The notes below the pieces were generated by a model. The model worked only from the letters and a program-made list of their open reading frames with translations, had not been told where the DNA came from and did no database searches. A stretch of 64,000 nucleotides of DNA from an uncultured Candidatus Saccharibacteria bacterium (GTDB lineage Bacteria > Patescibacteriota > Saccharimonadia > Saccharimonadales > Saccharimonadaceae), in the NCBI GenBank assembly GCA_946222675.1, contig CAMIMA010000001.1:1-64000 (forward strand), given 5' to 3'. Both the position numbers and the translations under genes were made by a program. Shown here piece after piece: positions 53,313 through 63,842 of this stretch (its first letter is position 1; every line of letters begins with the position of its first letter).

Positions 53313-54077
53313 CTAGAATTCGTAACCGGTGTTAGGAGCACCAAACTTGTGGTGATTCTTGCGAGTCTTAGATTCCTTGGTTGACTTAGACTCTTTATTG
53401 GTCTTAGTCTCCTTGTTAGTCTTGACGTCCTTGTTTTCCTTGGTTTCCTTGGATTCCTTGTTAGGCTTAGCTTCATTAGCATTACCGCCAAGATCTTCAA
53501 GCTTAGTCTCAGGAAGACCCTTGCCCTTTTCAGCTGCATTTAGCATTGCAACTAGCGCATCAGCACTTGCATTGCTCTTGCGGATTTGCTTAGCTAAGAA
53601 GCCAAAACCTTCCTTCTCGGCACGCTTAGCTAGAGCTTCCTTTAGTTCAGGTGACTTCAATGCTGCTTCGTAGGCGGCCTTAGCGTTGTTGTATGCAGTT
53701 TGTACCAACTTTGAAGTATTACGTTCAAACTTAGGGTCAAGCTTAGCTACCTTATCATAGTTAGCCTTAGCTGCATCATAAGCATTCTTCAAATCCTTTA
53801 GGGTTACAGTCTTAAAGGCATTAACCTTAGCAGGAGTCAAACCCAAAAGATTCTCATAGCCGCGAAGGGCATCAAGAGCCTTATCGTAATCCTTCTTAGT
53901 CTTGGCTTCATTAACAGCCTTAACATACTTATCTACGCTAACCTGCTCCTTAGCATTTGGAGTGTGAGCAGCATTAGCGGCGCTAGCTACTGGTAGAACA
54001 GTAACCAAACCTAGAGCTAGAGTACCGAAAGCTACGACACCTGCAGATACAACGTTTAAGTAATTGCGCTTACTCAT
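53313..54077 (-). CDS. Secreted helical protein ending in APNTGYEF
   Basis: This 254-aa protein starts MSKRNYLNVVSAGVVAFGTL, again the YSIRK-like signal. The helical body is Lys/Ala/Asn-rich (LKNAYDAAKANYDKVAKLD), with a final module LVAMLNAAEKGKG resembling that of the longer paralogues. A repetitive Lys/Glu/Asn/Thr linker (NKETKTNKESKSTKESK) leads to HHKFGAPNTGYEF at the end. A short leader peptide ORF with a strong ribosome-binding site lies upstream. It is the smallest of the three proteins with this truncated sorting-like end. Confidence 0.85.
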   Translation of the reverse strand: MSKRNYLNVVSAGVVAFGTLALGLVTVLPVASAANAAHTPNAKEQVSVDKYVKAVNEAKTKKDYDKALDALRGYENLLGLTPAKVNAFKTVTLKDLKNAYDAAKANYDKVAKLDPKFERNTSKLVQTAYNNAKAAYEAALKSPELKEALAKRAEKEGFGFLAKQIRKSNASADALVAMLNAAEKGKGLPETKLEDLGGNANEAKPNKESKETKENKDVKTNKETKTNKESKSTKESKTRKNHHKFGAPNTGYEF

Positions 54078-54136
54078 TTGTTTAATCCTTTCATTAGATT
54101 AGTTAGTTAACATTTGTGCGCACAATAGAATATTTA

Positions 54137-54184
54137 TTATGCAGCAGCTGGTGTGATGATTGTGCCTGACTGAATGTAATTCAT
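54137..54184 (-). CDS. Leader peptide ORF upstream of the 54077 gene
   Basis: A GGAGG (54193-54189) precedes ATG 54184, which opens MNYIQSGTIITPAAA and stops at TAA. It lies within the 5' leader downstream of TTGCAA, 17 bp, TACACT, and before a TTGTGCGCACAA palindrome. The ribosome-binding site is better than that of most genes here. Function is unknown; attenuation or mRNA protection is possible. Confidence 0.45.
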   Translation of the reverse strand: MNYIQSGTIITPAAA

Positions 54185-54281
54185 CAAACCTCCATTCATT
54201 ACACTTACGTATAGTGTATCCTATTTCCCGCTTTTTTGCAACACTTTTATTAAGCTTATGTAAAAATTACAATGCCAACTC

Positions 54282-54303
54282 AAAACCCCGCACTATGGCG
54301 GGG
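54282..54303 (-). terminator. Terminator of the 56257-54371 operon
   Basis: AACCCCGC-actatg-GCGGGGTT hairpin; on the - strand TTGAG follows. Confidence 0.75.
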
Positions 54304-54370
54304 TTTACAGAGGTGGCCAGCCGACGCGTTACTGACCGGTCAGCCGAGTGTACTTTATATTATAGTGAAT

Positions 54371-55255
54371 TTACTTTTGCTTCTTGCTTAGCAAGTGACG
54401 TGCATAAACCTTGCGGGTTGTAATGGCGATAGCACCAGCAGCAACGAGGGCGACTACTAGAGCAATGGTCGACTTACTGTAAGCCTGACCATTAATCATA
54501 AAGTAGCCAGTGTTTGGGCTGCGGAAGCCGCGGCGACCGTGGCGACGATGGTTCTTGCGGTGATCATTGCCTTGGTGGCTGTGATTACCTTGACCGTTTT
54601 CATCATTTTTACCATTCTGGTCATTACCACTGTTCTGGTTATTCTGACCGTTCTGACCACCCTGATTCTGACTACCATTATGGTCCTTGTCGTTATCCTT
54701 GTCGTTGTCACTGTCGTACTCATGACTGTAGTCATTATAGTCTGGGATCACTGATGGGATAACGGCCGTCCAGTTGACGGTAATCTTGGTCGTAGCGTTG
54801 ACGTCGTTACCCTGTTTATCCTTGCCCTTGGCAATGAGCTCAACAGCGTGCTTACCGACACCAAGCTCAGCTGGTAGGTCAAACTCAATCTCGGTATCTT
54901 TGCCAGCTGCGAGCTTACCTTGCTTGACTGACTTGCCATCAATCTTCATCTCGTAATCAACATCGACGTCTGCAGTGACGGTTAGATTATTGCGCTGGTT
55001 CTTGGTCTCGCCAGCGTTGTTGTCTTGTGTCCAAGAGAAAATGCCTTGGTTGTCTTTGCCGAGCTTCTTACCGTTAAAGCTGGTCACGCGTAGCTTGACT
55101 GCATTCTCCACCTTAAGTTTGACGGTCTGCGTTACAGCATTAGCATCGGTAGCACGCACAACTGACATTGGCAACACTGCAGTGAGGCCGATGGCGAGCG
55201 TCCCGAGGGCAATTACGCCCACTGAGATACTCTTTAGGTAATTACGTTTAGTCAT
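54371..55255 (-). CDS. Ig-like surface protein with complete SPNTG sorting signal
   Basis: This 294-aa protein starts MTKRNYLKSISVGVIALGTL, the shared YSIRK-like signal. Its Ig-like part (about 38-170) includes QTVKLKVENAVKLRVTSFNG and KITVNW, followed by a spacer rich in Asp, Asn, Gln and Gly, then RSPNTGYFMINGQ, a membrane segment (about 267-283) and TTRKVYARHLLSKKQK. This is a full sortase signal and defines the likely motif of the organism as [AS]PNTG. Its ATG follows directly on the stop of the WxLIP-like gene (TAA-ATG), so both are one operon. Confidence 0.9.
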   Translation of the reverse strand: MTKRNYLKSISVGVIALGTLAIGLTAVLPMSVVRATDANAVTQTVKLKVENAVKLRVTSFNGKKLGKDNQGIFSWTQDNNAGETKNQRNNLTVTADVDVDYEMKIDGKSVKQGKLAAGKDTEIEFDLPAELGVGKHAVELIAKGKDKQGNDVNATTKITVNWTAVIPSVIPDYNDYSHEYDSDNDKDNDKDHNGSQNQGGQNGQNNQNSGNDQNGKNDENGQGNHSHQGNDHRKNHRRHGRRGFRSPNTGYFMINGQAYSKSTIALVVALVAAGAIAITTRKVYARHLLSKKQK

Positions 55256-56257
55256 TTATTTATCTCCTTTACGGCTGGTAGCCTTATGTGATTTAGCTGA
55301 CTTATTGTTGCGCTTGCGAGCGTCCATAATGCCCTTCACGTTAATAGCGGTAAAGACTGCAATTAGCAAGATACCAATGATAGCAAGTACAAAAATCCAA
55401 ATTGGCACTGAGACTACGACCTTTTCGATAGAATGGTCACGACCGTTAACGCTCACCTTCTGCTTTACTTTGTAGATACCAGTGCGCATTTGCGTCCAAG
55501 TCATGTCGAAGTCACGGCTGGTCTCTGGATAAACGCTAGCCTGCTGTTGTTCGCCTTGGAACTCAAGGCGGTTGTCAAGCCATGAGTGGACTTCCATAGA
55601 GTAGTTGACAGCGGCGGCAACGTTACCTTCGTTCTTAATGGTAAATGAAGACTTGAGTGGAGCCTGTGGCTGGTAGCCTGGGATAGACTGCTTCTCAATA
55701 GTGTTGCGGTCAACAGTCTTGCCACCCTTCATGCTGGCGGAAATCACCATACCAACGCGGGCGCTTGACTTCACACTAGTGGTCGCGCTCTTGTCTTGTG
55801 TTGGCAAGACAGTTGAGGCAAACAAAGTAGCATACTGCGTGCCGGCTGGCGGGTTGTCTGGCACCTTAATTGTGTAGTTGACCACGGCGGTCTTGCCTGC
55901 TGGGATGCCGTGAAGCTCGGCCTTGTCGACAGAGATCCAGTCCTTCATCAAACTATACTTACCAACCTTGTCGTAGTTTGGTGCTGAGTAGTTGTTGTTG
56001 ACAATGGTATAAGAACCAGAGCCAATCTTGAAGTCCATCGGGATGGTTGAGGTATTCTTCACCGTCATTTGACCCTTATAGACCTGCTTTGGCGCCAACT
56101 CGATTGAGTTCGTCGCCGGTGAAATCATCAAGCCAGTGGTTGGCTTGACATCCTTTTTATTTGCGGCCGACACCACACCAGTGGTAATCATTGCCAACGC
56201 CAGCACTGCCGCCGAAACGGTAAGTGCGTGGTGTTTAATTTTATGTAGTAACGTCAT
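55256..56257 (-). CDS. WxL-interacting-protein-like (DUF916-type) membrane protein
   Basis: This 333-aa protein has a signal peptide, an extracellular region of two Ig-like domains and a C-terminal membrane segment (about 282-308) with a Lys/Arg-rich tail. LMISPATNSIELAPKQVYKG, DWISVDKAELHGIPAGKT and IKVPDNPPAGTQYATLF follow the DUF916 / WxLIP peptidoglycan-binding pattern. In Gram-positive bacteria such proteins attach WxL-type proteins to the wall. Its neighbours include four small beta-rich secreted proteins that could be partners. Assignment rests on pattern, not on a search. Confidence 0.75.
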   Translation of the reverse strand: MTLLHKIKHHALTVSAAVLALAMITTGVVSAANKKDVKPTTGLMISPATNSIELAPKQVYKGQMTVKNTSTIPMDFKIGSGSYTIVNNNYSAPNYDKVGKYSLMKDWISVDKAELHGIPAGKTAVVNYTIKVPDNPPAGTQYATLFASTVLPTQDKSATTSVKSSARVGMVISASMKGGKTVDRNTIEKQSIPGYQPQAPLKSSFTIKNEGNVAAAVNYSMEVHSWLDNRLEFQGEQQQASVYPETSRDFDMTWTQMRTGIYKVKQKVSVNGRDHSIEKVVVSVPIWIFVLAIIGILLIAVFTAINVKGIMDARKRNNKSAKSHKATSRKGDK

Positions 56258-56352
56258 TAAACCTCCTTTACCTCCATTACACTTATGTATATTATATCAC
56301 ACAAGTAACGTAATAATGCAATAGTTTTACTCGACTCTACACGTCTATAAAA

Positions 56353-56376
56353 CCAAAATCCCCGCCAAAGGCGGGG
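56353..56376 (-). terminator. Terminator of the 57034 gene
   Basis: CCCCGCC-aaa-GGCGGGG hairpin with TTTTGG on the - strand. Confidence 0.85.
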
Positions 56377-56413
56377 TATATACGTTAGTCTATGCTATTA
56401 ACGTTGCGCTACA

Positions 56414-57034
56414 TTAATCGGCAGCAACCGTGTAGACAACTTCATCGGTATAAGTACCAGGGGCAACAGTAGCGTCCTTCTTGAAGTTGAACTTAGTCTC
56501 AGCCTTAGCGCGGTCAAGAGTCTTGAGATCTTCCTTCTTGGCTTCTACTAGAACGATTGGAGTATCGCTCTTCTTTGGCATTGCGAAAGCCTTTTCAGTA
56601 GTCTGACCAGCCTTAGTGACCTTAACAAGAGCGTTCCAACCCTTAGAGGCAGCATTAGTATCAGCAACTGTTGGGATACCATCGGCAGCTGGATCGGCAG
56701 TCTTAAGGTCGGTGTCTTCGTCGGCATCAGTTAAAGTGATGCGACCTGGAACGTTACCCTTGTATGTTACATGCAAACCATTTCCCTGTGCAGTGTCATG
56801 CTTGTCGTCAGTGTTGCCGGTAGCATCATTCTTAGCCTTGCCGTTTTCAACTTCACCTTGGCCAAAGGTGTTGATATCAACACCGACTTCCTTAGCTACG
56901 ACTAACTTCACGGTCTGAGTTACAGTGTTAGCCTGAGTTTCTGCGTTGGCTACTGGAGCCAACACGGTTACGCCAACCAAGCCAAGCGCCATAGTACCCA
57001 TGGCGAGGAATGGCATAGCTTTGACAATTTTCAT
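56414..57034 (-). CDS. Small secreted beta-rich protein, family member 1
   Basis: This 206-aa protein starts MKIVKAMPFLAMGTMALGLV, a signal peptide ending VANAE, nearly identical in four consecutive genes. The mature part begins QTVKLVVAKEVGV and ends VAPGTYTDEVVYTVAAD, with a central KGWNALVKV. The order of strands, the Trp in the middle and the YT end resemble the N-terminal beta domains of the phase-variable proteins and WxL-like domains. There is no sorting motif. AAAGGAGG precedes the ATG. Confidence 0.8.
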   Translation of the reverse strand: MKIVKAMPFLAMGTMALGLVGVTVLAPVANAETQANTVTQTVKLVVAKEVGVDINTFGQGEVENGKAKNDATGNTDDKHDTAQGNGLHVTYKGNVPGRITLTDADEDTDLKTADPAADGIPTVADTNAASKGWNALVKVTKAGQTTEKAFAMPKKSDTPIVLVEAKKEDLKTLDRAKAETKFNFKKDATVAPGTYTDEVVYTVAAD

Positions 57035-57060
57035 TTGTCCTCCTTTAAGTTATTTATTTA

Positions 57061-57076
57061 TTAGTGTCTCCACTAA
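57061..57076 (-). promoter_or_regulatory. 5' leader hairpin
   Basis: TTAGTG-GAGA-CACTAA, a six-base stem with a GNRA loop, starts about where transcription from TTGCGC-17-TATAAT would begin. Confidence 0.6.
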
Positions 57077-57210
57077 TTAAACTAATTATATCAGTTAATT
57101 TGCGTAAGCGCAATAGAATTATGGCTAATTTCACCATTTTTCTAGTAATTTTTACCACGGGTTCCGCCCTGCTTTGTGGGATTTAATATTCAGGACATCT
57201 AACGCGATAT

Positions 57211-57240
57211 ACAAAAAGCCAGCCCACTTTATGGGGCTGG
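57211..57240 (-). terminator. Terminator of the 57828 gene
   Basis: AGCCAGCCC and GGGCTGGCT arms around ACTTTATG, followed by TTTT on the - strand. Confidence 0.85.
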
Positions 57241-57267
57241 CTAAATGAGCTAATTAGCTACTATAAA

Positions 57268-57828
57268 CTAGTTATTTTCGCCACTAGCAGCTGGGGCTGG
57301 GTTAGCAACCAACGAATACTCTACAACGTCTGAATACTCACCAGCTTGGATGGTGCTGTCAGTGTTGAAGTTGAAGTGAGCCTTTGCAGTAACATCACCG
57401 GTCTTTGCTGTTTCCTCAATTACAACAGCAGTAGTGCCCGTGGCTGGTATAGCATGCTTGTTGCCATCCTTACCAGTAACATTCCAACCTGGGTTAGAAG
57501 TGATATCAGCTAAAGTCTTGATTTCAGCTTTAGACTTATCGCCATCTAGGCGCAAACTGGTATCGTCGTCTTTGTCGGTCAAAGTTAGCTTAAAACCATT
57601 AGCTGAGTTACACTTGACCTTGAACTGCGACTCGGCATTCTTGCCATCGTTGCTCTTTACTTCGTCCAAAACCGACTTCTCTAGACCCAACTCAGAAGCG
57701 ACATTCACTGACACCTTCTGGGTGGCAGTTGAATTAGCGTTCGCTACTGGAGCTAGAAATGTTGCACCAACCAAGCCAAGTGCCATGGTGCCCATGGCTA
57801 GGAATGGTGTAGCTTTGATAGTTTTCAT
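57268..57828 (-). CDS. Small secreted beta-rich protein, family member 2
   Basis: This 186-aa protein has the shared signal MKTIKATPFLAMGTMALGLV ending VANAN. The mature domain has TQKVSVNVASELGLEKSV, NSANGFKLTLTDKDDDTSLR, NPGWNV and IQAGEYSDVVEYSLVAN, with a short Ala/Pro/Gly tail. The pattern GF.LTL.D.D.DT.LRL is common to members 2 and 3 and similar to GF.L.M.A...DL in the large surface proteins. GGAGG precedes the start. Surface or released location is inferred. Confidence 0.8.
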   Translation of the reverse strand: MKTIKATPFLAMGTMALGLVGATFLAPVANANSTATQKVSVNVASELGLEKSVLDEVKSNDGKNAESQFKVKCNSANGFKLTLTDKDDDTSLRLDGDKSKAEIKTLADITSNPGWNVTGKDGNKHAIPATGTTAVVIEETAKTGDVTAKAHFNFNTDSTIQAGEYSDVVEYSLVANPAPAASGENN

Positions 57829-57851
57829 TTTCCCTCCTACTTACTTTAATA

Positions 57852-57867
57852 TTAGTACATTTACTAA
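57852..57867 (-). promoter_or_regulatory. 5' leader hairpin, variant
   Basis: TTAGTA-AATG-TACTAA occupies the place of TTAGTG-GAGA-CACTAA in the other leaders, with the last stem pair changed on both sides. Confidence 0.55.
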
Positions 57868-57984
57868 CTACTTTAGTATAACAGGTATTCGCTTATAAGC
57901 GCAAGTGCTTTGGCGCTGCGCTCGCCACTACTACCACATTTAATTCACTGGTAAATTTTACTACGTCACAACCCTAGACAAAAG

Positions 57985-58009
57985 CAGCCTAGATGAGCCG
58001 AGGCTGCCT
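57985..58009 (-). terminator. Terminator of the 58594 gene
   Basis: GCAGCCT and AGGCTGC arms, loop of 10, T-rich on the - strand. Confidence 0.75.
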
Positions 58010-58033
58010 TTGACCTATTATTAGCTAAACAAA

Positions 58034-58594
58034 TTACAAGTTAGAAGCTACCGTATACTCAACGAGGTCGCTGTAAGTACCGCTTGGAATTGAGTTGTCT
58101 GCCTTAAAGGTGTAAGCAACGTTGAACTCAGTAACCGAAGCTGATGGGGCGCTAGTTTTAGCAACCTCTAGCTTATCGTTGCTGTTCTTAGCTGGCATAG
58201 CCTTCTTGCTACCATTTAGAACAACACTCCAACCGAGACTGCTGGTTTCACTAATATCATCCGCGGCTGGGATAGGAGTGCCGCTAGTAGCGCCATTTAG
58301 ACGTAGATTAGTGTCATTATCGGCATCGGCTAGCTTAACTGTAAAGCCATTAGCTGGGTTACCTTCAACTTCACCCTTGGTTGCCGCGCTTTCCTTGCCG
58401 TCTAGATTACCAGTAACAGTACCCTGACCCTGAGTAAGCTTAATAGACAAGTGTGAGCCAACCGTAACCTGAACGGTCTGCTGTGCAGAAGCACTGTCGT
58501 CAGCGTTAGCCACTGGTGCTAACACGGTTACACCGACTAGACCGAGTGCCATAGTGCCCATAGCTAGGAATGGCATAGCTTTCACAATTTTCAT
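58034..58594 (-). CDS. Small secreted beta-rich protein, family member 3
   Basis: This 186-aa protein has MKIVKAMPFLAMGTMALGLV as signal, ending VANAD. The mature part contains QQTVQVTVGSHLSIKLTQG, NPANGFTVKLADADNDTNLR, SLGWSVVLNG and IPSGTYSDLVEYTVASN. It is closest to members 1 and 2. GGAGG lies upstream. Four tandem copies with separate promoters and terminators suggest gene duplication for antigenic or dosage reasons, which is an inference. Confidence 0.8.
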   Translation of the reverse strand: MKIVKAMPFLAMGTMALGLVGVTVLAPVANADDSASAQQTVQVTVGSHLSIKLTQGQGTVTGNLDGKESAATKGEVEGNPANGFTVKLADADNDTNLRLNGATSGTPIPAADDISETSSLGWSVVLNGSKKAMPAKNSNDKLEVAKTSAPSASVTEFNVAYTFKADNSIPSGTYSDLVEYTVASNL

Positions 58595-58624
58595 TGTATT
58601 TATCCTCCTTTTAAACTTTTTATC

Positions 58625-58640
58625 TTAGTGTCTCCACTAA
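58625..58640 (-). promoter_or_regulatory. 5' leader hairpin
   Basis: TTAGTG-GAGA-CACTAA just downstream of TTGCGC-16-TATAAT. Confidence 0.6.
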
Positions 58641-58852
58641 TTACTTTAATTATAACATAAAAATATTTAAGCGCAAGGGCTTTGATCTAATTCTAGCGTA
58701 TTTTTTACTACAAGCTAAGAGTTCAATGGTCGGCTCCTATCAAATTGGCGACTGCCACCTCAACCTACCCCCCCTGACGACTAGCTAATGACCAGCCAAC
58801 GATACGAGCATTCATCACGACAAACCCGCCTTCGCAGGCTCATCACCAAATA

Positions 58853-58888
58853 AAATAAACTCCTCGGAGGTATGGGGAGTTTATTTAT
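58853..58888 (-). terminator. Terminator of the 59452 gene
   Basis: AAATAAACTCC and GGAGTTTATTT arms around a 12-13-base loop. Confidence 0.8.
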
Positions 58889-58903
58889 CTGCAAGTAATA
58901 GTA

Positions 58904-59452
58904 TTAGTTTACTTGGTTTGGCGATACTGTGTAAAGCACCGTGGTCTTGTAAGTACCGTTAGCGACTGAGTTGTCGGCCTTGGCTGCATATTGCACAGTG
59001 AACGTGCCGCCGCCTGGCTGGTCAGTCTTCGTTACCTGCTGGCCCTGCCCCTTTGGCATCACCTTGTGGTGAGCGCCGCCGTAGAATGCACTCCAGCCCT
59101 TGCTGACTGTAGTGGCGTTATCAACCGCCGGAATGACCGACGCAGCACTATTGCCGTTTAAGAGCATGTCCGCATTACCACTATTATCCTCGATGGTCAC
59201 AGTGTAGCCCTTCAATAAATTGCTACCGATTGTACCAGTAGTAGTTGAGCTGAGTGCGCCGTCAGGCGTGGCGGTAACATCGCTCTGGCTCAAAGAAAAG
59301 CTCAGAGTTGGCTTGATATCAACTGACACAGTCTGTGAAGCCGTGCTCTTGGCCTCTTCAGCGTTTACCACTGGAGCTAGCACAGTGGCACCCACTAAGC
59401 CGAGCGACAAGACGCCCATTGCCAATAGCGGGAAAGCCTTAACAATTTTCAT
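58904..59452 (-). CDS. Small secreted beta-rich protein, family member 4
   Basis: This 182-aa protein has MKIVKAFPLLAMGVLSLGLV as signal, ending VVNAE. The mature domain has TVSVDIKPTLSFSLSQSDVT, LLKGYTVTIEDNSGN, SKGWSAFYGG and VANGTYKTTVLYTVSPN. It is the most divergent of the four, but strand order, the GW motif and the C-terminal YT strand are kept. GGAGG precedes the start. It is the first gene of the surface cluster next to the rRNA genes. Confidence 0.8.
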   Translation of the reverse strand: MKIVKAFPLLAMGVLSLGLVGATVLAPVVNAEEAKSTASQTVSVDIKPTLSFSLSQSDVTATPDGALSSTTTGTIGSNLLKGYTVTIEDNSGNADMLLNGNSAASVIPAVDNATTVSKGWSAFYGGAHHKVMPKGQGQQVTKTDQPGGGTFTVQYAAKADNSVANGTYKTTVLYTVSPNQVN

Positions 59453-59485
59453 TTTTTTGTTCCTCCTTTTTTGGGTATTTATCTC

Positions 59486-59501
59486 TTAGTGTCTCCACTA
59501 A
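59486..59501 (-). promoter_or_regulatory. 5' leader hairpin
   Basis: TTAGTG-GAGA-CACTAA near the expected transcript start. Confidence 0.6.
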
Positions 59502-59509
59502 TTACCTCA

Positions 59510-59538
59510 ATTATAACAAAATGACGCCATAAGCACAA
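59510..59538 (-). promoter_or_regulatory. Promoter of family member 4
   Basis: TTGTGC, 17 bp, TATAAT. The related genes use TTGCGC with similar spacing. Confidence 0.65.
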
Positions 59539-59816
59539 GGGTTTTAATGCCAATTTTGTAGTAAATTTGTGATAAAATTAGCACCATCCCACTGCCCCGA
59601 GTGGCACAGAGCCTTCAGAGGTAGCGCCTCCACAAGGAGCGATAACCACGCCTGACGTGTCTGGACTCATCTAAGCTGCTAAATTGCCCTAAACTCCCCG
59701 CTCACGCCGCCCTAGGCGGTAAAATTACCCCTAAACCTCATAAAACAGCACTACTAAATAAATGTTGCGGCGCGGGTGGCAAAGCCGATAGCTTCCCAGC
59801 GGCGAAAAATTGGTAT
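59539..59816. other. Intergenic, no gene seen
   Basis: Short inverted repeats such as CCACT-gccccg-AGTGG occur (about 59589-59604), but I see no ORF or recognised RNA. Confidence 0.5.
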
Positions 59817-59848
59817 TCAAAAAGCCCCCGCGTTAACGGAGGCTTTAT
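59817..59848 (-). terminator. Terminator of the 23S-5S transcript
   Basis: On the - strand AAAGCCTCCG, a short loop and CGCGGGGGCTTT, followed by TTTGAAT, just after 5S. Confidence 0.85.
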
Positions 59849-59852
59849 GAAA

Positions 59853-59959
59853 TTCGGCACCGCGCTATTTTACCGCAAAGCAGTATCGTCGCCGCGGCTG
59901 GGCTTGACTTCTGTGGTCGGAATGGGAACAGGTATAACCCCAGCGCCATGGGCACCGAT
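59853..59959 (-). rRNA. rrf: 5S ribosomal RNA
   Basis: The - strand contains CCTGTTCCCATTCCGACCA and AGAAGTCAAGCCC in the order of 5S rRNA. The ends TCGGTGCC and GGTGCCGA pair to form helix I with two wobble pairs. Length is about 107 nt. Ends are estimated. Confidence 0.9.
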
Positions 59960-60038
59960 GTTAATATCTATCGCAATAGATACTAGCATCGATACCCATA
60001 GAGGTCGATGTTATATTCAATCAAAGATTGACGTTTGA

Positions 60039-60065
60039 GTTAAACACTCAACTACCAATTCAGCC
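60039..60065 (-). other. 3' strand of pre-23S processing stem
   Basis: This segment is complementary to 63093-63120 with a few mismatches, so the two flank 23S rRNA as an RNase III-type stem. Confidence 0.7.
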
Positions 60066-60107
60066 TACTTGAGTTAAGTTATCGCATTCGCTATACCTTA
60101 ACTCAAG

Positions 60108-63090
<2,983 letters not shown>

Positions 63091-63092
63091 AT

Positions 63093-63120
63093 TGACTGAA
63101 TCGGTAGTTGAGTCTTTAAC
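63093..63120 (-). other. 5' strand of pre-23S processing stem
   Basis: It pairs with 60039-60065 across the whole 23S gene. Confidence 0.7.
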
Positions 63121-63780
63121 AAAGTTATTAACACAACTTGCCGTCAATCCTTACATAACATGTTGTCGAATTCTAATTATTTGCATAACTAGAATATCAT
63201 CATCATATTTCTTACGATTGAATATAAATTGTTAAATTGCAGTGCGTTACAAGACGAATCAGCACGAAGTGCTAATTTATCTCTCCTAGAACACACATTA
63301 GAACCCTGCTCTGACTGCACAAATAATTATTTGGTCATCATTTGCGCTAGAGAAGACCTCCATCTGCGTTCTAGCTATTTAATTGTAACAAACTTTTAAA
63401 ATGTTTGCAACACCTTTTTTAATTAATTTTGGCGATTTTATTTGCCGCAATTAATTAACTGTTAAACTGTGCGAAGACGGTAAAAGTCACGGCTTTGGCG
63501 GTTCAGCCCACAGAACAATTATTGCTGAATTTAGACCGTCCGAAAACTGTAATTTTTTTACTGATGGCGCCTAGCGAATCCGCTCGGCGTACCCTCGCAG
63601 CTTTTGTCATTGGTTCCCGCAGAACTTAACTAACTGTTAAATATCTTAGCAAACCCCACCCCGCCTGTCAACACTTTTTTGGACTTTTTGTGAGAATTTG
63701 CGCGAATTTGTGGGAATTATTGTGTGGGTGCCGCAGGATGGTTATATATATAATTATATATATACGCGACACCTATATAT
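63121..63780 (-). promoter_or_regulatory. Leader and promoters of 23S-5S
   Basis: Two promoters are seen on the - strand: TTGACA (63671-63666), 17 bp, TAAGAT (63648-63643), and TTGCAA (63410-63405), 17 bp, TACAAT (63387-63382). TTTAACAATT (about 63225-63234) resembles a boxA antitermination element. No 16S, tRNA or ORF is evident. An AT palindrome of ATATAT type lies at about 63741-63766. Confidence 0.7.
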
Positions 63781-63812
63781 AAGTATCAAGCACCCGTGAG
63801 TGCTTGATACTT
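63781..63812. terminator. Strong hairpin after the right-edge surface gene
   Basis: Thirteen-base arms AAGTATCAAGCAC and GTGCTTGATACTT around CCGTGA. T-richness after it is weak, so termination is likely but not certain. It lies 30 bp after the stop codon. Confidence 0.65.
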
Positions 63813-63842
63813 AGGATAGCTCTTAAACGTGATAGGAGCACA

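Noticed and set aside
58768..58774. C7 run between family members 3 and 4
   Set aside because: It is well upstream of the -35 of the 58594 gene and outside any frame.
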